This document shows, piece after piece, positions 1-9,400 of a DNA stretch of 12,719 nucleotides. Numbering within the stretch: the stretch's first letter is position 1; each line of letters starts with the position of its first letter. Both the position numbers and the translations under genes were made by a program. The notes under the pieces were generated by a model. It saw only the letters and a list, made by a program, of their open reading frames with translations. It did no database searches and was not told where the DNA came from. Source of the stretch: Basidiobolus heterosporus B8920 (taxonomy: Eukaryota; Basidiobolomycota; Basidiobolomycetes; Basidiobolales; Basidiobolaceae); assembly GCA_000697455.1 (NCBI GenBank), contig JNET01031396.1:1-12719 (forward strand), given 5' to 3'.

Positions 1-2225
1 CATTACGAATTCTATACCAGAGAGCCAGTCGATTCGGGTGCTGTGGATCTTCCAGTTGTATACAAGAAATCTATAGTATTTTTTAGATCGCTTTATACTT
101 ACGTGCGCCAGCTGCCTGCATACAGGCTATTTCGTCGACTCCGGAAGATGAAATTGAAGGGCTTGAAGCTGGAATATCGGTTGACTACAGCACCTACTAC
201 ACTTGAGAATGAAATTGGAATAGGTATAGTAAATGGCGCTAATCGAACTATCAAGACTATCTACTAAAACTGTGTGCTTACCATTACAGATACGCCAATC
301 TCCGAAACCGACTCTCAGGGCAGTTCATCAAATCATGCTTTCGACCCAATTGACACACCTTTGGGGTAAATTGGTCTTTATTCCTGAGAATACCAGTAGC
401 CCTTTGCCTAACAATATATTTTGATCAGTTCATTTGTATTGAATGTGAGATATCGATCAAATTGTAATTTTTGCGTTGATGATCCTGAAGCAGTTCTCAG
501 TTCCAAATTCACCACTACTGACAAAGAAGTACTTCTCACTTCGTCGCCAACCGAAATGGACTCACAATTTCAGGAGCACTCGTATGGTAGTAGGGATCAT
601 GGATCGCTGGAGAGCAAAGGTTATAAGGTAATAAAACACTCCCATTGCTGATGAATTGCGATCGATTTATCAAGAGTTTGCTTCTAGGTATCACGCACCA
701 GCTCACTTAGGTCATCTCATGGCTCCTCGCGCATGAAGGGTACTGCAATCAACGCCTCCGAGGACTACCCGAAGTCCTTCGTACCCCCCACCTCCCGCAT
801 TGGTTCCCCTCCATCAACAGCAGAATTTGATGCTTATCGCTTTTCACAATCGTCAAACCAACGAGCTTCACCTAGCTTTTCATCTATCGGCTCTAGACCT
901 TATTTCCGAAATCGTTCGTTTTCAAACACTAGTGGGAAATACCCCATTGACATTGAGAAAACCGCAAATAGTAGTATGGAAATGGATAACCGTATTGATA
1001 TGTATGGAGGAAACCAAATTCCGACAAGCTCATCTCGCCGACCAATATGGGTTAGTAGAATGTGAGCAAAAGCAGGGACATTTCCAGTATTAACCTCAAA
1101 AGTACAGAATCAAAATTCATCAATATATAGTCGGTCTCCATCCTCGCGCCCTTCACTTTCCTTGATATCACCGTTCAAATCCCCTTCCCTTTCTTCCTCT
1201 CCTGCCTCGGTTCATGAAATATCTGCTTCCCCTAGCTTAATTGGGCTTCGTAAAAAAACCTCGAGTACTTCCCTTCACCAGCACTATGTTAGTTCTTCTC
1301 GTACAGGAGTAACACCACCATCTCTGGGTAAAGGGCCCACTGGTACGACCAAGTTGGCGTCATCATTTGGAAATCGATTCAATTCGGATCTCTCTCGAGA
1401 GGATTCTCGATCTTCTCAGGGTTTACCCCGTCGTCATCGAACAACATCACTTCTGAGTAGTGACGGGCTCTATGATGCTAGCGGGCGTCCATCACGCCCA
1501 CAAAGCCGAGCGGTACGCTTATTGGCAAACTTAAGGATTTGGTTATTTTCTAAACTTTATATTGATATAGTCGGTGTTAACGAACCAGCTTGACAACGAT
1601 GATGTTGGAGAATTTGTTAGGCTGATAGATACTAGAGCCCCTCTTAAGATGTTCGATACAGATAATCCATCTGAAAATGGAGATCCAGTTAGTAAAGGGG
1701 GGTATTCGCACCAGGTATTTACAATCGCTTGCTACGAAAGTTGAAACAGTGTTAATCCTTTTACAGTATTCCTTGACAAGATTCCATCAGTTGAAGCAGG
1801 AAAATAGCATCTTATCGGAGTCATTGATGGCGACTAGTACAGCATTTTCTTCCGCTTCCGAGACTGCACACTCGCCATCAGAAGATAGTTCATCCAACCA
1901 AATACCTGAGTCGTTCGATAATCCCACTAGGGAAATACTAGGTGTCACACCTGACGATGCTTTCAGGTATCCGAATACGCGAGTGGAATTCAAGCCTTTA
2001 TACTCACTTTCGATGCCAAACTCTTACATAGCAGAAAATAATCAAGGATTTGACACATTACAAGCGTTAAACTTGAAACACTCAAAAAGTATGAATACTA
2101 TGAGGAGAAGTTTATCTGATGCCGAAATCGATTCGGAGATTGAGTCAGAAGAGGGAAAACCTACATATCATCTTGATACGTACAACAAACCTTTCCTTAA
2201 TAACACAGATCCTTTCGCCTGGTAA
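1..2225 (+). CDS. ATG13: Autophagy-related protein 13 (Atg13), 3' part; seven exons, 5' end outside window
   Basis: Regulatory scaffold of the Atg1 kinase complex that starts autophagosome formation; in fungi it is held inactive by TORC1 phosphorylation (family knowledge). Proposed exons: 1-223, 290-365, 429-627, 688-1050, 1108-1512, 1571-1714, 1767-2225, giving 622 residues in one frame; introns are 52-66 nt with GT-AG ends. Residues 1 to about 140 are the C-terminal half of the HORMA domain, with the family signatures VVYKKSIVFFRSLYTYV, LPAYRLFRRLRK and, in exon 3, NCNFCVDDPEAVLSSKF. The middle is Ser/Pro-rich and looks disordered, as usual for Atg13. Exon 6 carries the acidic-hydrophobic stretch DDVGEFVRLIDTRAPLKMF, and exon 7 starts with RFHQLKQENSILSESL, resembling the Atg17- and Atg1-binding regions. 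It ends NTDPFAW. About 100 N-terminal residues should lie upstream. For the fifth intron an acceptor at 1588 instead of 1570 is also in frame. Confidence 0.9.
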
Positions 2226-4272
2226 ATAGTGAAGGGAGTGATTTTTTGTTCAATTCGCAAGTGAGCACGTTCAACAGTATAATGGTGTTTAGTAAATAAG
2301 GATATGCACTTTGATTTTTTACAAATAGACCTTTCTGCGTTAACCTCTAGAAACCCTCGTTTTGCCTTTAGCTTTGTATATTTTATTATCTCCATCTCTA
2401 TCGGAACCTCCAATACAACACCATGTGTTGTGTGTGTAAATGGTTTTTAGGTGCAGCTTTTGAAGCATTTATGTATGTATATGCTTAGTATCTATAGGCT
2501 TAGCTCTTTGAAGAAATGGGGCTCACCATACTGATAGGTATACAACTACAGTCAGAGTTCGCAAGCATAATGGATCTTAATTAAAATCAAGTATATCCTT
2601 TCTAGTTGAAATACAAGTTACTGTGCCTTTCCAAGGAATTGGATAACATAGCACCACCAACACAAATCAGGTTTTACCAGTCACCTATTGGTGAAATGCC
2701 AACCAAAGTTCAGAATAGAGCTCATGACGATAAGGATGTGGAAATGTAATGAATGTTCAGTTGAATTTGCCGAAGGCGTAAATTTCTCTAACATACATGT
2801 ACAAACTGTGCTGTGCTTGTGTTACTGGTTAGGCTCACTGGTGATTTAAAGTTACAATCGTCTTAATGAAGAATCACATGAGGATCATGCGATCGTTAAA
2901 TTCAAACGTTGTAACCTGGAATCTGCTCAATAATCATCAATCACCAAATTCTGCATGTCCAGACAAATATAGCATTGAAGCTAAATTGCATAGTGTTTCT
3001 ATTGACATTAGCAGGTTACGGACCGAGTGAGAATTACGACGGCTGTAAGCGTTGTCTATCATATCTGACAAATGTCTTGGAATTAGGCGTTTAAAAAACC
3101 ACATTTGTATCACTGAGCCTCAGGTATGCTGACAATATTGATACCACGCATCAGAAAGTAGATATATTATCATCATCACCATCCCTATTCCCCATTAGAG
3201 ACCCCAACAGCACTCAACCAAAGGTTGCGTGGACGATGCATCAAGATCAGAGGTTTCATAATGTGACGCTCCACCTCGGTCAATCTTTCTACTGTGATAT
3301 TGGATCTGTTGCATAGCATTTTCCGCTAAGATATTGTAGTTGATTCGGGACGTAAACTGGGTAAATCCCCACTCCGTGTCAACTTTGATGGCAAAATTAC
3401 CATTCATAAGCAAGTATAATGTGGATGTGGTGATTTCATATGGCATGGTGTTAGTCATCTATCCTATGATATTACTGATCTAATTGCTAACGTGTGATTT
3501 TATAGAATATGGGAAATGTGGCTGGTTCCCTTGCTCTATATTACAATCGTATCTCATTGGGGACTGTGAAGCTTAATTATGCTTGCCTTAGGGCACTTGC
3601 TTGTTGACTAATATTATTCGTCTAATGCACAAGATGTGTACTATTTGTGTGGTGAATTCCGGCTAAATTGAGAAGTGTAATATAGATCAGATCCTTCATA
3701 TAGAAATCCTATCCAATTGTGTACTGGCTTGTTCGACAGGCTGATGGTCATGTCAATTTCATCACCTGGGATGGCATTGTAGCTATGCACCGCGTCATTG
3801 GTGAGGTGGTATTTCATACTTACATAATTTATAACGGATTCTTCGAATTACAATGGCAAAGCTTCCAAGCACCTAACTCGAGGCAGACAGTGCTGTAGAC
3901 CTAAAATAATACACTGCTGTCGTGGTTCATCTTCAATGTGCTCATAACCCCTTGATTGCTAGTTCAATATGGATACACTAGCACCATTAAGTATCATGTA
4001 CATACTAGGCTAGTAAGCCATCATCTTGACTCCTATTCATTCCCATCTTTTCTCAGCCTCACAAATTGAGCCAGGTGCTGTGCTTATTGAGATGATACGT
4101 GTGACCATATACATGGCCAATGAATGCCTGATAATTCAGGGGATTAAGATCAGTATCTATATAACGATGACGGTGGATTGATTTGTTTCGCTAATACTTG
4201 TTCGTTTTCGTACCCCTTCACCGTTCCTACTCTTGTATAATTCCTCCACATTTATTTAACGTGCAGTAAAAA
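2226..4272. other. Long gap between ATG13 and LSC2, contains ATG13 3' UTR and LSC2 promoter
   Basis: About 2 kb without a recognised gene, the longest gap in the window. The first 200-300 bases are presumably the ATG13 3' UTR and the last 180 the LSC2 promoter and leader; a branch-plus-acceptor-like TTTAACGTGCAG at 4255-4266 lies just before the LSC2 start and could end a leader intron. The part between holds a chain of candidate exons listed separately. No tRNA, rRNA or transposon signature was found. Confidence 0.6.
2606..3805 (+). CDS. Candidate intron-rich gene of unknown function (unresolved ends)
   Basis: Not recognised. On the + strand a series of short open segments can be joined with GT-AG introns in constant phase: 2606-2745, 2852-2910, 2963-3026, 3087-3123, 3199-3252, 3340-3447, 3506-3565, 3634-3651 and 3704 to about 3800. 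The intervening introns would be 52-106 nt, close to those of the neighbours. Good signals include acceptors TTTCTAG (2605), CCCCATTAG (3198), and GCTAAC...TTTTATAG (3505), and donors GTAATG, GTAACC, GTGAGA, GTATGC. Segments include SPIGEMPTKVQNRAHDDKDV, DVVISYGM followed by NMGNVAGSLALYYNRISLG, and RQADGHVNFITWDGIVAMHR. Start and stop were not settled; a last exon near 3962-4015 plus 4065-4095 is possible. The minus strand also has open stretches here (for example 3195-3458), so the strand is not certain. It may equally be non-coding. Confidence 0.27.
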
Positions 4273-5657
4273 ATGTTCAGAAACTTGTTTACCCGGGCTT
4301 CTCTCAATGCTAAATGTGTAAGTACTTGACGATACTGCCAATGGCTAACAGACCGGTACGGCTCCTAACACTTCTATTGATATCTTAGATCAAGCCTATC
4401 CAAGGTCTCCAGAAGCGGTACTTATCTATCCATGAATACCTCTCTATGGACTTGTTGAAAAAGTATGGCGTTAATACGCCCAAGGGCGAGGTTGCGAAGA
4501 CTTCCAAGGAGGCTTATGAGGTGGCCCAGCGTCTAGCTACTGAGGATATGGTGATCAAGGCTCAGGTACTGGCTGGTGGCCGTGGAAAGGGCATCTTTGA
4601 CTCTGGGTTGAAAGGCGGTGTGCGTCCTATCTTCTCCCCTACTGAGGCTAGAATGTTCGCTGAGCAAATGCTTGGCCACAAACTTGTCACCAAGCAAACT
4701 GGAGCTAAAGGAAGAGTCTGCAATGCTGTCTATGTTGTCGAACGCGAGTTTGTCCGTCGTGAATACTACTTTGCTATCCTAATGGATCGTCAAACAGGTG
4801 GACCTGTCCTTGTAGCGTCCTCCCAAGGTGGAGTCGATATTGAAACAGTGGCTCGCGAAAATCCTGACGCTATTTTGACCCTTCCTGTTGATATTGATAT
4901 TGGCTTGAAGGTTGAGCAGGCAAAAGATTTGGCCGCTAAGATGGGTTTTTCCTCCAAATGCGTTGATCAGGCAGCGGATACAATGATGAAGTTATATAAG
5001 ATTTTCTCTGAGAAGGATGCTACAATGATAGAAATCAATCCTATGGCGGAATCCAGTACTAACCAAGTACTTTGCATGGATGCCAAATTCAACTTCGATG
5101 AAAACGCAGAATTCCGTCGAAAGGATATTTTCGAACTCCGTGATACCACACAAGAGGATGAACGTGAGGTTCTAGCCGCCAAGTACAATCTGAATTATAT
5201 TGGCTTAGAGGGGTCAATCGGATGCCTTGTCAATGGTGCAGGGCTTGCTATGTCTACCATGGACATCATTAAGCTCCATGGTGGCGATCCAGCCAACTTC
5301 TTGGATGTTGGTGGTGGTGCTACTGCTGATCAGGTTACTGAGGCATTCAAATTGATTAGCACTGATCCCCGAGTTTCTGCTATTTTAGTAAATATCTTCG
5401 GCGGCATCATGAGATGCGATATCATCGCTCAAGGTATTATTGCCGCGGTTAACCAGCTGAGCCTAAATATTCCTTTAGTAGTTCGTCTGCAGGGTACTCG
5501 TGTGGATGCCGCTAACAAGCTGATTCAGGAGTCTGGGTTGAGAATTTTCTCGATCAACGATTTGGATGAAGCCGCTAAAAAGGCAGTTAACCTTTCCAAC
5601 ATCGTAGAAATGGCTCGCGAAGCTGATCTGAAAATTAAATTCGAGTTACCTCTTTAA
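4273..5657 (+). CDS. LSC2: Succinyl-CoA ligase beta subunit, mitochondrial
   Basis: Beta subunit of the mitochondrial matrix enzyme that converts succinyl-CoA plus NDP and phosphate to succinate plus NTP in the TCA cycle, working as a heterodimer with the alpha subunit (family knowledge). Exon 1 is 4273-4317, intron 4318-4388 (71 nt, GTAAGT donor, CCTAAC branch site), exon 2 4389-5657; 437 residues, near the 427 of yeast Lsc2. The first 30 or so residues are Arg/Ser/Leu-rich with no acidic residue, a matrix-targeting presequence, and the mature protein probably starts near LSIHEYLS. An ATP-grasp domain follows: AGGRGKG at about 77-83 and the Mg-binding EINPMAE at about 231-237 with an Asp in MDAKF. 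The C-terminal ligase domain has [16 protein letters not shown] (about 290-305), LDVGGGAT and [16 protein letters not shown] versus GDP use was not determined. Confidence 0.97.
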
Positions 5658-6175
5658 GCAAACTTGAAAGTTGTGTATCATCATCACCTTATACGGGCCA
5701 CCCCAATATGGATATCAGTTTTCACCACTCTTTGTAATTTATTAATCTTGAAAATTCTTATTCGCTTGAGTTTACTTGAACAAGAAGTACTCCACTATTC
5801 AATAAATAAGTGCTAGTGTTTGGTTGGTGAAGAGCAGCTGTTCCCCAAAGAACCATTTTGCTTCTTCGGTGCAAGTTGGTAATTTAAGGGTTTTCTTGTT
5901 AGAATCTGTCCGTATTGAAATGCAAGCTAATACAGTAGGGTTAGATTATGATATCAATACTTTGATTGATAAATAGCAATTGGCTTATTTGCTGTATATA
6001 ATACTAGTTATATATTACGAAAAGGTCAAGCAATGTCGGAGTAAGGCTGGAGTATGTAAACGCCCCTGAAGAATTTGAGCAATTCTAATGCTCTCCAAAA
6101 GCAAGAAGCAAGCTGACAAAACCCGTCAGTGATTTAAATAGAGTAACGTTGGCCTTAGGATTTGACAAATACGAG
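5658..6175. other. LSC2 3' UTR and promoter of the next gene
   Basis: Intergenic, about 520 bases, AT-rich. An AATAAA at 5801-5806, followed by TGCTAGTGTTTGG, is a reasonable polyadenylation region for LSC2. The rest presumably holds the promoter and leader of the cysteine-rich protein gene. No other gene is seen. Confidence 0.5.
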
Positions 6176-6691
6176 ATGATGTCTTATACCTGCGTTCTTA
6201 TCTTGACCTTGACATTTTTGCGAGTGGTATTGAGTGTTGATATGGGTGGTGAATCGATTGCCATTGTCCCAACATCATTCGATCTTCCTGAAGTTATTGA
6301 AGAGGACTTTCGATTTGAATGTGCTCAACTTTACCGGTGTGGAGACGATCAGGCCTGCATTGCACAATGCTATGGGGTGCCCAGTCCTGACACTGATCAA
6401 GTTCTGGCTACTCTAGATTGCTACGCCCAATGCCAATCAGCACCTTCCTCCGTTGGGGCATGCCAAACCGAATGCTTATCAAACCATTATCAACCTTCAC
6501 TCCAACATCATCCTGTTTCTATCCAACCATCACCCCCTTCGCCCACAAGTGCTGTTAGCGAAAAACCCCCACCAGCGCAAAACAACAATGGTATCACACG
6601 TAAACGTGCTGAGAATGGAAGTCCCATACTGTCTGTTACAGGCTACTATTTTCTGATGTTAATTGTAATCATCAACTTCTTTCACTGTTGA
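6176..6691 (+). CDS. Secreted eight-cysteine protein, predicted GPI-anchored
   Basis: Single-exon gene for a 171-residue protein, not assigned to a named family. The start is the first of two adjacent ATGs (6176 and 6179); the frame is open a little further upstream but without ATG. Residues 1-20 form a hydrophobic signal peptide (CVLILTLTFLRVVLS) with likely cleavage near residue 20. A compact domain at about 45-102 has eight cysteines: C49, C55, C61, C65, C82, C86, C96, C100, including three CxxxC pairs (CIAQC, CYAQC, CQTEC). A Ser/Pro/Gln/Asn-rich stalk (103-147) follows, then KR-A-ENGS and a hydrophobic end (SVTGYYFLMLIVIINFFHC) typical of a GPI-attachment signal, with the omega site perhaps at Asn147-Ser149. 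The eight cysteines recall fungal CFEM and similar small surface domains, but the spacing does not clearly fit CFEM. It probably acts at the cell wall or plasma membrane (inference). Confidence 0.82.
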   Translation: MMSYTCVLILTLTFLRVVLSVDMGGESIAIVPTSFDLPEVIEEDFRFECAQLYRCGDDQACIAQCYGVPSPDTDQVLATLDCYAQCQSAPSSVGACQTECLSNHYQPSLQHHPVSIQPSPPSPTSAVSEKPPPAQNNNGITRKRAENGSPILSVTGYYFLMLIVIINFFHC

Positions 6692-7401
6692 AGTACAGCT
6701 GGTGTTTACCAAATTTAGAAAGCTCGATCCCCATCTTGTATATACAATAGCTATGAATTAAGTCTCGAAAAAATCAGTTGGGGATTTTCTGAATTAGTAG
6801 TCACGCATAAGGTCTATTATAATCTTACATGACTTAATGTATACCCCTGCCAAGGCATTGGTACAATTAAAACACGTTGTGCAGTAAAGAGTCTCAGATT
6901 GAACTCTTCCGAACCGATAATTTGAAGACGGTAAAAAGGAAGACTATGATCCTTACTAGGTTGGCATATTTATTCCAAATGCTAATAGAAACATAATCTG
7001 CATTGATGGAATTTGAAGTATTCATAATTTCTATTGTATTACGTATTTGTTATATAGCTTAGAAACAGATGGTATGTCGTGGGTAGTAAATATCTTCTTG
7101 TCATACTACTTTCAGTTGCTTGATTTCAATATCATTAAGATGATAATATTCTGAAAGCGGAGCTTCCTCGCAGAAACAAAGGGTGATGATAGGGATAACC
7201 ACCTCAGAAGGATCCTCATACAGGATAAAATTGGGCAATTATTAGTAAAATCAACCCGTGTTTGCGAGTTTGCCGAGTCACAGGATAAAGTCACACTACT
7301 CTACAAATGTTTATTAACCGACGGTTGGCTTGCCTGAACATCTAGAAATGACACTCAGTAGTGAAAAGAAGACGTAGCAACGTACTTCAAGATTTGCCAG
7401 T
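6692..7401. other. Gap between the cysteine-rich gene and the eL6 promoter
   Basis: About 700 bases without a recognised gene. On the + strand 7158-7337 is open for 59 codons and ends in a stop (it reads like an amphipathic helical segment, with DDRDNHLRRILIQDKIGQ), and 6891-6990 holds a shorter open stretch. No start codon or homologous motif supports either. Chance open runs of this size are expected in such AT-rich sequence, so no gene is called. The stretch 7190-7400 should contain upstream promoter sequence of eL6. Confidence 0.45.
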
Positions 7402-7409
7402 TATATAAA
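7402..7409 (+). promoter_or_regulatory. TATA box of the eL6 gene
   Basis: TATATAAA lies about 190 bases upstream of a strong GTGAGT donor and 449 bases before the eL6 start codon. If transcription begins some 30 bases downstream, the first leader exon would run from about 7435 to 7599. Position and motif are seen; the start site is inferred. Confidence 0.6.
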
Positions 7410-7540
7410 GGCCCAAATACAATCACATCGAGTATTGATTTTTTTTCGATCAACCTACTGAGAGACTGCTGATTGGTGATATGGTTGGTCGGATTTGTGA
7501 CACCGAGTAACCAGAGGAATAAATTACTTTTGAGGCTTCT

Positions 7541-7560
7541 GGAGGATCTCTCTCTCCTCC
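7541..7560 (+). promoter_or_regulatory. Pyrimidine-rich hairpin in the eL6 leader
   Basis: GGAGGA and TCCTCC form a perfect six-base stem around an eight-base CT-rich loop, within the proposed first leader exon and 40 bases before the leader intron donor. It could affect translation or splicing of the eL6 mRNA, but no known element was recognised. Confidence 0.3.
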
Positions 7561-7599
7561 ATCCACACACCAGCGACCTTCGTTGAAACTCCATTACTG

Positions 7600-7841
7600 G
7601 TGAGTAAATTTTTATTTTATCTCGATACGAGTATTGAGACTATCTACAGAGAGACAATGTGGATATTTGGAGCATGATGGATTTCTCATTCGATGTTCAC
7701 CAGAGTCTCTGCTTTGTCTTACGGCTTCAAGTAATCTATTTTGAGGATATATCCATACATCAACTATGTTTCCTAAAGCCATATAAAATGCCACACAAAC
7801 TATGTATTTGACCGAATTTCTGACTCTCTTGTATATTGTAG
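7600..7841 (+). other. 5'-leader intron of the eL6 gene, 242 nt
   Basis: The donor GTGAGT at 7600 follows CCATTACTG, and the acceptor TATATTGTAG ends at 7841, nine bases before the eL6 start codon. At 242 nt it is three to four times longer than any other intron proposed with confidence in the window. Leader introns are common in fungal ribosomal protein genes, and such introns sometimes host snoRNAs. A box C-like ATGATGG at 7674-7680 and a CTGA at 7820-7823 are present but 140 bases apart and without a terminal stem, so no snoRNA is called. Confidence 0.65.
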
Positions 7842-7850
7842 TGGTTTAAT

Positions 7851-8567
7851 ATGCACAAACCTCGCAACTCTTTCATTGCTCCTGGCGTCACTCGCCTTTC
7901 TCGTTCCAGCGTTTTCTCCAAGCGTGTTCTTTACAAGAAGCAAAAGGCCAGCACCGAGAAGGCTGCTGCCGCTCCTGCCACCACTAAAACTGTTAAAGTT
8001 AATGGTGAAAAGAACGGACAAGAACGTACTGTTGCTTTGAACAAGGCCTCTCGTTGGTACCCTGCTGAAGATGTTGCTCAACCCAAACGTTCCCGTAAGA
8101 CTGCCAAGCCCACCAAGCTTCGCACCTCCATCACCCCCGGAACTGTCCTTGTTCTTTTGGCTGGTCGTTTCCGCGGAAAGAGAGTTGTTTTCTTGAAGCA
8201 ACTTGCCTCCGGTTTGTTGTTGGTTACTGGTCCCTACAAGGTTAATGGAGTTCCTCTCAGACGTGTTAACCAAGCCTACGTCATTGCCACTTCTACTAAG
8301 GTTGATTTGAGCAACGTCAAGGTTGATGAGAAATTCGACGACGCTTACTTCAAGAAGGAGAAGACCGCCAAGTCTGCCAAGACTGAAGAGGAATTCTTCG
8401 ATGAGAAGCAACCCAAGAAGGTCATCTCTGAGACTCGCGCTGCCGACCAAAAGGCTGTTGATAAGGAAATCTTGGCTGCTGTAAGCGGAGTTCCTCAGCT
8501 TCGTGCTTACTTGAACGCTTCTTTCACTCTTCGTAAGGGTCAAGCTCCTCATGCTATGAAGTTCTAA
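7851..8567 (+). CDS. RPL6: 60S ribosomal protein eL6 (L6)
   Basis: Structural protein of the large cytosolic ribosomal subunit. The coding region is one exon of 238 residues starting [19 protein letters not shown]; the start is the first ATG after the leader intron acceptor at 7841. Residues 1-90 form a basic extension with an Ala/Lys/Glu-rich insert (about 30-60) and the conserved [13 protein letters not shown]-type SH3-like barrel spans about 96-150 ([20 protein letters not shown], then [20 protein letters not shown]). A lysine- and acid-rich stretch (155-200) leads to the conserved C-terminal helix ending [20 protein letters not shown]. Codon use is strongly biased (AAG, TTC, GTT, GCC/GCT; few TTA, CTA, TCA), as expected for a highly expressed gene. 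An AATAAA at 8633-8638 is the likely polyadenylation signal. It lies tail to tail with NHP2. Confidence 0.97.
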   Translation: MHKPRNSFIAPGVTRLSRSSVFSKRVLYKKQKASTEKAAAAPATTKTVKVNGEKNGQERTVALNKASRWYPAEDVAQPKRSRKTAKPTKLRTSITPGTVLVLLAGRFRGKRVVFLKQLASGLLLVTGPYKVNGVPLRRVNQAYVIATSTKVDLSNVKVDEKFDDAYFKKEKTAKSAKTEEEFFDEKQPKKVISETRAADQKAVDKEILAAVSGVPQLRAYLNASFTLRKGQAPHAMKF

Positions 8568-8877
8568 ATTTCTTCTGTAATGGACGGAGGTTTAATTGGA
8601 TTCCTCAGTGAATGTTGATTTCATGAAATTCGAATAAACGTGTTACTAGCCAAATGGGTCAACTCCTATATGCATATAGATTCAAGTGTTTTTGAATTTT
8701 ATTCGATAGTGAATGTCTAAAGAGAAACGGATTGTCTGCACAAAACAATTCCAAAATAATGCGGAGTATATCATGAAGTTAGCAACTCTCGTAATTTACA
8801 ATTTTCTGAGTACGAGTAGTGTTAGGTCGCGACAAAATAAATCAACGATATAAGCAACAGCTGACAGAGCAAAGAAA
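8568..8877. other. Convergent 3' region of RPL6 and NHP2
   Basis: About 310 bases between two stop codons facing each other. It holds the RPL6 polyadenylation signal at 8633-8638 and, on the minus strand, an AATAAA-type signal within 8697-8703 that could serve NHP2. The two 3' UTRs may overlap. Nothing else is seen. Confidence 0.5.
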
Positions 8878-9400
8878 TTAAGCTTCGATTTCGAGATCCT
8901 TGACAGTCTTGTAACATTCATCATACATTTCCTTGTAGTCTTCAAGATCATCTTTACCAGTTTTGCCGCCAGGAACGATCATGATAACTGAGGTAGGACG
9001 CTTTGTAGAAGCAGCGGTTCCGAGCTCCTCTTTAGACTGAACGAAGCAATAAGGAACGGAAGCATCTTCGCACATGATAGGAATGTGACTTAAAACGTCC
9101 ATAGGAGATACATTACCAGCGAAAACGACCAGACTAAGGATATATGAAAGTTCAATGCAAGAAACAACAAGACATTCTGTAGATGAAAACTAACCCCTTT
9201 TCCCCTTTACGCAGTCCCTTGACAACTTCTTTGACACCACGCTTAACATGCTTCTTCTTGGCAGCTTTCTTGACAGTTTTTAGAAGCTTCTTGGAAAGCT
9301 TTTTCTCGGCCATAGGCTTGGCAATGGGTGATATGGCATCGGGATGAACAGTGAATTCATCGCTAGTTTCGGTATTCTTAACTTTCTTTTCTTTGGCCAT
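8878..9400 (-). CDS. NHP2: H/ACA snoRNP protein Nhp2 (L7Ae family)
   Basis: Core protein of box H/ACA ribonucleoprotein particles, which guide pseudouridylation of rRNA and snRNA; it binds the guide RNA next to Cbf5 and Nop10 in the nucleolus (family knowledge). Exon 1 runs 9400-9195, intron 9194-9134 (61 nt, GTTAGT donor, CCTTAG acceptor), exon 2 9133-8878; 153 residues, close to 156 in yeast. The basic N-terminal part contains a Lys-rich run (41-51). The L7Ae/L30e fold covers about 53-140: RGVKEVVKGLRKGEKG, then across the splice junction LVVFAGNVSPMDVLSHIP, the CEDASVPYCFV strand, and SKEELGTAASTKRPTSVIMI. The start ATGGCC at 9400 is chosen because no ATG occurs upstream in frame. The intron interrupts the conserved GEKG-LVV segment in phase 2. 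GAR1 lies upstream on the same strand. Confidence 0.95.

Noticed and set aside
1967-2031. Possible extra intron in the last ATG13 exon (GTATCC to ACATAG)
   Set aside because: Removing 65 bases would shift the frame, while the unspliced frame stays open to a natural stop at 2225.
3120-3179. Box C/D snoRNA-like arrangement on the minus strand (GTGATGA, then CTGA at 3154-3151 and 3123-3120)
   Set aside because: Boxes and spacing are suggestive, but no terminal stem can form from the flanks and no guide complementarity to rRNA could be judged. The motif is also short enough to arise by chance.
3195-3458. 87-codon minus-strand open frame in the ATG13-LSC2 gap
   Set aside because: It reads well as protein, but no phase-consistent exons could be joined upstream with good splice signals, and the + strand chain over the same bases has better donors and acceptors. 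It is not excluded.
7800-8552. 250-codon open frame on the minus strand across eL6
   Set aside because: It is exactly antisense in codon register to eL6. Stops in that frame would need TTA, CTA or TCA codons in the sense gene, which the strongly biased eL6 avoids. Its product is low-complexity Leu/Ser/Gly-rich and matches nothing I know.
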